Source: Fimbriimonas sp. (lineage in GTDB: Bacteria; Armatimonadota; Fimbriimonadia; Fimbriimonadales; Fimbriimonadaceae). From it: a DNA stretch of 28,547 nucleotides. The notes below the pieces were generated by a model, which was given only the letters and a program-made list of their open reading frames with translations, was not told where the DNA came from and did not search any database. The DNA lies in the NCBI GenBank assembly GCA_030447945.1, contig JAUJNV010000024.1, forward strand, positions 1 through 28,547. Direction: 5' to 3'. The position numbers and the translations under genes are program-made. Shown one piece after another: positions 24,778 to 28,547 of the stretch (position 1 is its first letter; each line of letters opens with the position of its first letter).

Positions 24778-25972
24778 CTAAGGAAGCATGTGCCCGAGCT
24801 TGTCGCGCTTGGTGCCGAGGTACTTCTCGCGCGGCTCGACGTGGTGGGCGACGAGGGGGACGTGCTCCACGATCTCCAGGCCGTAGCCCTGGAGGCCCGA
24901 CACCTTCTTCGGGTTGTTCGTCATCAGCCGGAGCCGCCGTAGCCCGAGGTCGGCGAGGACCTGGGCGCCGAGGCCGTAATCGCAGGTCCGCTTGGAGCCC
25001 AGCGCCTGGTTCGCCTCCACCGTGTCCATCCCCTTGTCCTGCAGCTCGTACGCCCCTGCTTGTTCACCAGCCCGATCCCGCGCCTTCCTGGGCGACGTAG
25101 CACGACCCCTCGCCCTCGACCTCGATCCGGGTCAGGGCCATCTCGAGCTGGTCGCCGCAGTCGCACCGCAAGGAGCCCAGGAGGTCGCCCGTGAGGCAGG
25201 AGGAGTGGACTCGGACGAGCACGGGCTCCTCCGTGCAAACCTCGCCCTTCACGATCGCCACGTAGGGTGCGGCTCGACCTTGCTTTCGTAAACGTAGAGC
25301 GTGAAGTCGCCGAACTTCGTCGGGAAGTCGATGGGGCCCGCCTCGCGGTCACCAGCCGCTCCGTTTTGCGACGGAAGGCGATGAGGTCGGCGATGGTCGC
25401 CCAGCTTCAGCCCGTGCTCCTCCGCGAAGATGCGCAGGTCGGGCAGGCGCATCATCGTCCCGTCCTCGGCGAGGATCTCGCACCCTACGCCCACGGGCTT
25501 GAACCCGGCGAGGGTGCAGAGGTCGAGCGTCGCCTCCGTGTGCCCCGCCCGCCGCAGCACGCCCCCTTCTCCGCCCGTAGAGAGGATGATGTGGCCGGGC
25601 CGCCCGAGATCGGAAGGGACGGCGTGGTCGTCCACGAACACTCGGGACGGTCCTCGCCCGGTCGTGGGCGGAGACGCCGGTGGTCGTGCCGTGAAGAGCA
25701 TCCACGGTTTCCGCCATCGCGGTCCCGAGGCGGGCCGTGTTCTGCTTGGTCATCATCGGAATGCCCAGCTCCGTGAGCCGCTCGCCCGTCGTGGGGATGA
25801 ACGGCACGCCTCGACCGAAGCGGATCATGAAGTTCATCGCCTCGGGCGTACAGCGCTCCGCCGCCATGATGAGATCCCCCTCGTTCTCCCGGTCCGGGTC
25901 GTCCACGACGACGATCATCTTCCCGGCCCGCAACTCGTCGAGGGCCTCGGGGATCGTCGCGAACTGGCTCAT
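24778..25972 (-). pseudogene. ribBA: bifunctional DHBP synthase/GTP cyclohydrolase II, frameshifted
   Basis: RibBA makes the two starting compounds of riboflavin synthesis. The N-terminal half (ATG at 25972) shows VVVDDPDRENEGDLIMAAER, TTTGVSAHDRARTV and LGRPGHIILSTGGEGGVLRR then AGHTEATLDLCTLAG. The C-terminal half shows [20 protein letters not shown] then [11 protein letters not shown], the three zinc Cys of GTP cyclohydrolase II, and [20 protein letters not shown] with [20 protein letters not shown]. Breaks lie near 25645, 25385, 25262, 25075 and 25050. The stop is a TAG at 24778. TAGAAT 5 nt upstream of the ATG suggests a leaderless start. Other rib genes are not in the window. Confidence 0.94.
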
Positions 25973-25977
25973 ATTCC

Positions 25978-25983
25978 ATTCTA
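25978..25983 (-). promoter_or_regulatory. candidate leaderless -10 element of ribBA
   Basis: On the minus strand TAGAAT is followed by 5 nt and the ATG at 25972. There is no ribosome site. No FMN riboswitch was recognised in the short upstream region. Confidence 0.4.
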
Positions 25984-26067
25984 CGGTGCGGACGGGGCAA
26001 CGGGGACAACTGGAACAAACCGCCGCGAATTGCCGCCCGTCTAAGCAGGAGAAGGAGAAAACAAGGG

Positions 26068-26541
26068 ATGACCATTAAATCGATTTTCGTTCGATTCGTG
26101 GCGCTGGGCGCCCTCGTGTTGCCTATGGTGGCGGTGCCCGTCGCAGCTCACGCCCAGAGCATGCGCGACCTGGAAAGGCTGATCGACCGTCGCCAGGAGA
26201 AGAAGAACGAGTGGCGCAACATCGCCTACGCTGCGGGCGCGCTCGGTGTCCTCGGCCTGCTCCGCAAGGACCGCACGCTGTTCTTCGTCGGCGCGGCGGG
26301 CGCGCTCTACTCGCTGCACCGCTACGAGCAGGACCGCAAGAGCCAGAGCCGTCTGCAGCGGGCCCGGGCCGCGTACTTCAGCCGCGGCTACTTCACCCGC
26401 GACGGCGACCGCTACGAGCGCCACTTGGTGACGCGCGACGGCGAGCGGTACTACCAGTTCCGCAAAGACAACGGCCGCCACAACGGATGGAGCAAGGGCA
26501 AGGGCCACAAGAAGCACAAGGGTCGCAAGCACGGCCACTAG
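26068..26541 (+). CDS. small exported basic protein of unknown function
   Basis: This intact 157-residue protein has a classic signal peptide (FVALGALVLPMVAVPVAAHA, cut before QS). A helical part with two weak hydrophobic stretches (IAYAAGALGVLGLL, LFFVGAAGALYSLHRY) follows. Its tail is rich in Lys, His and Arg (KGKGHKKHKGRKHGH). The tail could bind metal ions, nucleic acid or anionic surface polymers. RDGDRYERHLVTRDGERYY is an internal near-repeat. A strong AAGGAG ribosome site lies about 10 nt before the ATG. It is divergent from ribBA and ends at a clear terminator, so it is monocistronic. No family recognised. Confidence 0.78.
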   Translation: MTIKSIFVRFVALGALVLPMVAVPVAAHAQSMRDLERLIDRRQEKKNEWRNIAYAAGALGVLGLLRKDRTLFFVGAAGALYSLHRYEQDRKSQSRLQRARAAYFSRGYFTRDGDRYERHLVTRDGERYYQFRKDNGRHNGWSKGKGHKKHKGRKHGH

Positions 26542-26577
26542 TCCGACGAGTCGGAGTCCAAAGCTGTAAGCTGAGCA

Positions 26578-26606
26578 AAGCGGGGGTGGATCATCCACCC
26601 CCGCTT
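26578..26606 (+). terminator. intrinsic terminator
   Basis: A perfect 13-bp stem AAGCGGGGGTGGA (26578-26590 with 26594-26606) around a TCA loop is followed by CTTTGTG. It lies 36 bp after the stop of the exported basic protein. Confidence 0.9.
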
Positions 26607-26675
26607 CTTTGTGTGCGGTAGGCTCGGTTCTTGCTTAAGCCGAGCGCCTGGAAACGTCTCCTTTCGCTTTCGGCC

Positions 26676-27125
26676 TTAGCTGCCGACCCATAGCGCCAGA
26701 AGTGCCCTTGCTTGCGCCTCGCTCAGGGCAAAGTCCGAGCCCACATTGCTCGTGACGATCAAGTGCCCCCGCATCTCCGGGAGCGTCTTCACGTCCTGCC
26801 GTGGGATCATTCCCTCGTCGGGCATGAGCCGCAGCTCGTCCACCCGGAGCCCCACACGTAGCTTCGGCGGGTTCTGCGTCGGGTCTCGGAAAAGCTCTGG
26901 ATGGACGTGGGGCCGCGGGAAGGCCGGCTCAACCACCGTCGCCAAGCCAACGATTCCGGGCTCAACCCGTGTGCCGCCCTTCGCCCGCCAAAGAAACGCC
27001 CGATCCCCGACGGCGATGCGGTCGGCGTACCGCCGTGCGCCCCAGAGCGTCGGGACTTCCCGCAGGCGAAGGTAGGTGTCGATGTCGATCCGCGCGGGGT
27101 TGCTCTGAAGAATCCACCAGGCCAC
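26676..27125 (-). CDS. EVE-domain protein
   Basis: This intact 149-residue protein matches the EVE (PUA-like) fold: MAWWILQSNPARIDIDTYLR, the DRAFLWRAKGGTRVEPGIVG strand with the conserved W, and ATVVEPAF at the pocket. EVE domains bind modified bases in DNA or RNA and are found in restriction systems and RNA-modification readers. A standalone copy is common, and no restriction gene lies nearby. The start is a GTG at 27125 with a TATGCT hexamer 9 nt upstream. It is divergent from the GNAT gene at 27158 with only 32 bp between the start codons, so their promoters overlap. Confidence 0.87.
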   Translation of the reverse strand: MAWWILQSNPARIDIDTYLRLREVPTLWGARRYADRIAVGDRAFLWRAKGGTRVEPGIVGLATVVEPAFPRPHVHPELFRDPTQNPPKLRVGLRVDELRLMPDEGMIPRQDVKTLPEMRGHLIVTSNVGSDFALSEAQARALLALWVGS

Positions 27126-27145
27126 GGCGGGAAGAGCATACTGCC

Positions 27146-27151
27146 CACAAT
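27146..27151 (+). promoter_or_regulatory. candidate leaderless -10 element of the second GNAT gene
   Basis: CACAAT is followed by 6 nt and the GTG at 27158. The same 32-bp spacer must also serve the divergent EVE gene. Confidence 0.35.
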
Positions 27152-27157
27152 GGACCC

Positions 27158-27646
27158 GTGGCGGCCGGCATCCATTTCCGCGAGGCGACCGAGGCCGATC
27201 TGCCTCTGGTCCTGACCTTCATTCGCGAGCTCGCGGTCTACGAGCGCTTGGAGCACGAGGTCGTCGCCACGGAAGAGCACCTGCGCCGCGCGCTCTTCGG
27301 CGAGCGGCCTTACGCGGAGGTGATCTTCGCCTTCGTCGATGGCGAGCCCGCCGCGTTCGCCCTCTTCTTCCACAGCTTCTCGACCTTCCTCGCCTTGCCG
27401 GGCCTCTACCTGGAAGACCTCTTCGTGATGCCCGAGTTCCGCGGGCGAGGCATCGGCCGCGCGATGCTCACGCGCCTCGCCCAGTTGGCCGTCGCTCGCG
27501 GCTGCGGACGTCTCGAGTGGTCCGTGCTGGACTGGAACGAGTCCGCCATCGGCTTCTACGAGAAACTCGGCGGCGTAGCGATGGACGAGTGGACGACATT
27601 CCGGGTAACGGGGGACGCGCTGGAGCGCCTGGCGGAAGCGGAGTAG
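27158..27646 (+). CDS. GNAT family N-acetyltransferase
   Basis: This intact 162-residue GNAT protein has IHFREATEADLPLVLTFIRE, then strands with FAFVDGEPAAFALFFHSFST, the family LYLEDLFVMPEFRGRGIGRA (acetyl-CoA loop RGRGIG) and LEWSVLDWNESAIGFYEKLG. It resembles spermidine/diamine acetyltransferases (SAT-like). It is a paralogue of the truncated protein at 1-219. The GTG at 27158 gives normal length. An ATG at 27150 is in another frame, and the open frame further upstream overlaps the EVE gene and is not used. The following gene starts 13 bp after its stop, so they probably form an operon. Confidence 0.9.
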   Translation: MAAGIHFREATEADLPLVLTFIRELAVYERLEHEVVATEEHLRRALFGERPYAEVIFAFVDGEPAAFALFFHSFSTFLALPGLYLEDLFVMPEFRGRGIGRAMLTRLAQLAVARGCGRLEWSVLDWNESAIGFYEKLGGVAMDEWTTFRVTGDALERLAEAE

Positions 27647-27659
27647 AGAAAGGGAGCAG

Positions 27660-28418
27660 ATGTCGACGCCTCCCTACTGCAGCCTCTTCTGCGTCCTCGC
27701 TGACGAAGCGCCCGTAGGGATCATCTTCCGGCGCGGGCCGAGCAAGCAGGTCCAGCTGATCCGCTGGAACACCGACGATGACACTCTCGAGGCGGGACAA
27801 TGGCTGAAAGGGCAGATCAAGGGTTGGCATGCGAGCCTGTCCCCCGACGGCCGCTACCTCGTCTACAACGCGTTCAACGGCTGGGAGAGCTACTCGGTCA
27901 TCAGCCGCCCGCCTTACCTAACCGCGCTTGCCATCTGGTTCTCCCAAAGCACTTACGAAATGTCGGGCGGCCGCTTCGCGTCGAACGACGAGTTGTGGGT
28001 CGGCGAGGGTGTCGCCGCCCGCATCGAGTTTCGCGCCGACCGCCTCCGCTGCCCCTTCACGATCAGGACACCCACCGCCGAAGAAGGGGTTGCCTTACAT
28101 CAGCGCCGCTTCGTCCCATTCCGAAACAAAGGGCGCCCTCACCCGGCTAGCGGGCTCCGCCTCTGGATCACCGAGCGAGAACCGTTTGCCCCTAAGCGGC
28201 TCGACGCCCAGATTCGGTGGCAAGAGTTCGAGCACGCGCTCTTAGGGCTGGACTGGGTGGATTTCGACCATAGGGGCAGGCTCGTCTACGCCCACGACGG
28301 CTGCCTCTATCGGGTGGGGCCGACGGTGGAAGGGACGTTTGTGACACAGAAGCTTGCCGACTTCAACGAGAACGTATTTACTCCCGTTGAGGCGCCCGAT
28401 TGGGCGAGGTCTTGGTGA
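27660..28418 (+). CDS. protein of unknown function, first of a tandem pair
   Basis: This intact 252-residue soluble protein starts with MSTPPYCSLFCVLADEAPVG and has IIFRRGPSKQVQLIRWN and AGQWLKGQIKGWHASLSPDG then RYLVYNAFNG. It has no signal peptide or transmembrane segment. The SPDGRYLVY segment is propeller-like. I have an impression of similar uncharacterised proteins in other bacteria but cannot name a family. GGGAG lies 5 nt upstream of the ATG. Its stop at 28418 is followed 69 bp later by the start of a paralogue. Confidence 0.7.
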   Translation: MSTPPYCSLFCVLADEAPVGIIFRRGPSKQVQLIRWNTDDDTLEAGQWLKGQIKGWHASLSPDGRYLVYNAFNGWESYSVISRPPYLTALAIWFSQSTYEMSGGRFASNDELWVGEGVAARIEFRADRLRCPFTIRTPTAEEGVALHQRRFVPFRNKGRPHPASGLRLWITEREPFAPKRLDAQIRWQEFEHALLGLDWVDFDHRGRLVYAHDGCLYRVGPTVEGTFVTQKLADFNENVFTPVEAPDWARSW

Positions 28419-28487
28419 GGCTCGCTCCTTCGGCGCCTGCCGCAGCCCTCGTAGCTGGTTAGCCTGCGGAAGTGGTACGAACCACTC

Positions 28488-28547
28488 GTGTCGACGAAGC
28501 CGCCTCCCTGCCGCCTCTACTGCATCCTCGCCCGCGAGGCTCCGGTG
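28488..28547 (+). CDS. start of a paralogue of the preceding unknown protein (cut by the window edge)
   Basis: A GTG at 28488 opens MSTKPPPCRLYCILAREAPV, 20 residues to the window end. They match residues 1-19 of the protein at 27660 (MSTPPYCSLFCVLADEAPV) at 11 or more positions with one inserted residue. This indicates tandem duplication. The true start and the rest of the gene cannot be seen. Confidence 0.6.
   Translation, partial: MSTKPPPCRLYCILAREAPV

Overview
The window is high-GC bacterial chromosome with densely packed genes and few long gaps. Nothing in it fixes the taxon. The gene families and the intergenic repeats suggest an environmental bacterium, with Armatimonadota as a low-confidence guess. 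The families are a CdaA/CdaR pair, a thioredoxin-TIGR03435 fusion, an AraC-DinB pair, repeat-rich spacers and apparently leaderless promoters. No phage, plasmid, transposase, rRNA, convincing tRNA or CRISPR array was found.

Left part (1-9.4 kb). A partial GNAT acetyltransferase, a ParD/ParE toxin-antitoxin pair and pheA (chorismate mutase/prephenate dehydratase) lie on the minus strand. A translationally coupled plus-strand operon follows: cdaA (c-di-AMP synthase), cdaR (its YbbR-domain regulator) and a GNAT acetyltransferase. Next come an AraC/DinB pair (minus), metK, an M15 peptidase and a zinc alcohol dehydrogenase. Most genes from 4.9 to 9.3 kb are broken by many single-base frameshifts although the encoded protein segments remain well conserved.

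Middle part (9.4-17.5 kb). Several small acidic or glycine-rich, probably disordered proteins surround a minus-strand HEPN-CBS protein and a CHY zinc-finger protein. A secreted thioredoxin-TIGR03435 fusion, a class I DAHP synthase (aroF), a secreted S41 protease (minus) and an isolated rplA follow. With pheA, the DAHP synthase gives two steps of aromatic amino acid synthesis in this window. A roughly 200-bp palindrome lies just upstream of rplA.

Right part (17.5-28.5 kb). An exported ankyrin/beta-propeller protein and a HicB/HicA pair come first. A three-gene membrane module follows (von Willebrand A-like protein, coiled-coil multi-TM protein, DUF2135-like multi-TM protein) and is the best candidate here for an undescribed system. 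Then come an AAC(3)-type acetyltransferase, ribBA (minus), a small exported basic protein, an EVE-domain protein (minus), a second GNAT paralogue, and the start of a tandem pair of proteins of unknown function.

Three themes cross the window. First, palindromic elements built of 7- or 8-bp tandem arrays with conserved central cores occur at five places, one of them inside cdaR. Second, several genes carry a -10-like hexamer 5-7 nt before their start codon and no Shine-Dalgarno sequence, which suggests leaderless mRNAs. Third, frameshifts cluster in essential, well-conserved genes (metK, ribBA, aroF), which points to consensus errors in the assembly rather than decay.
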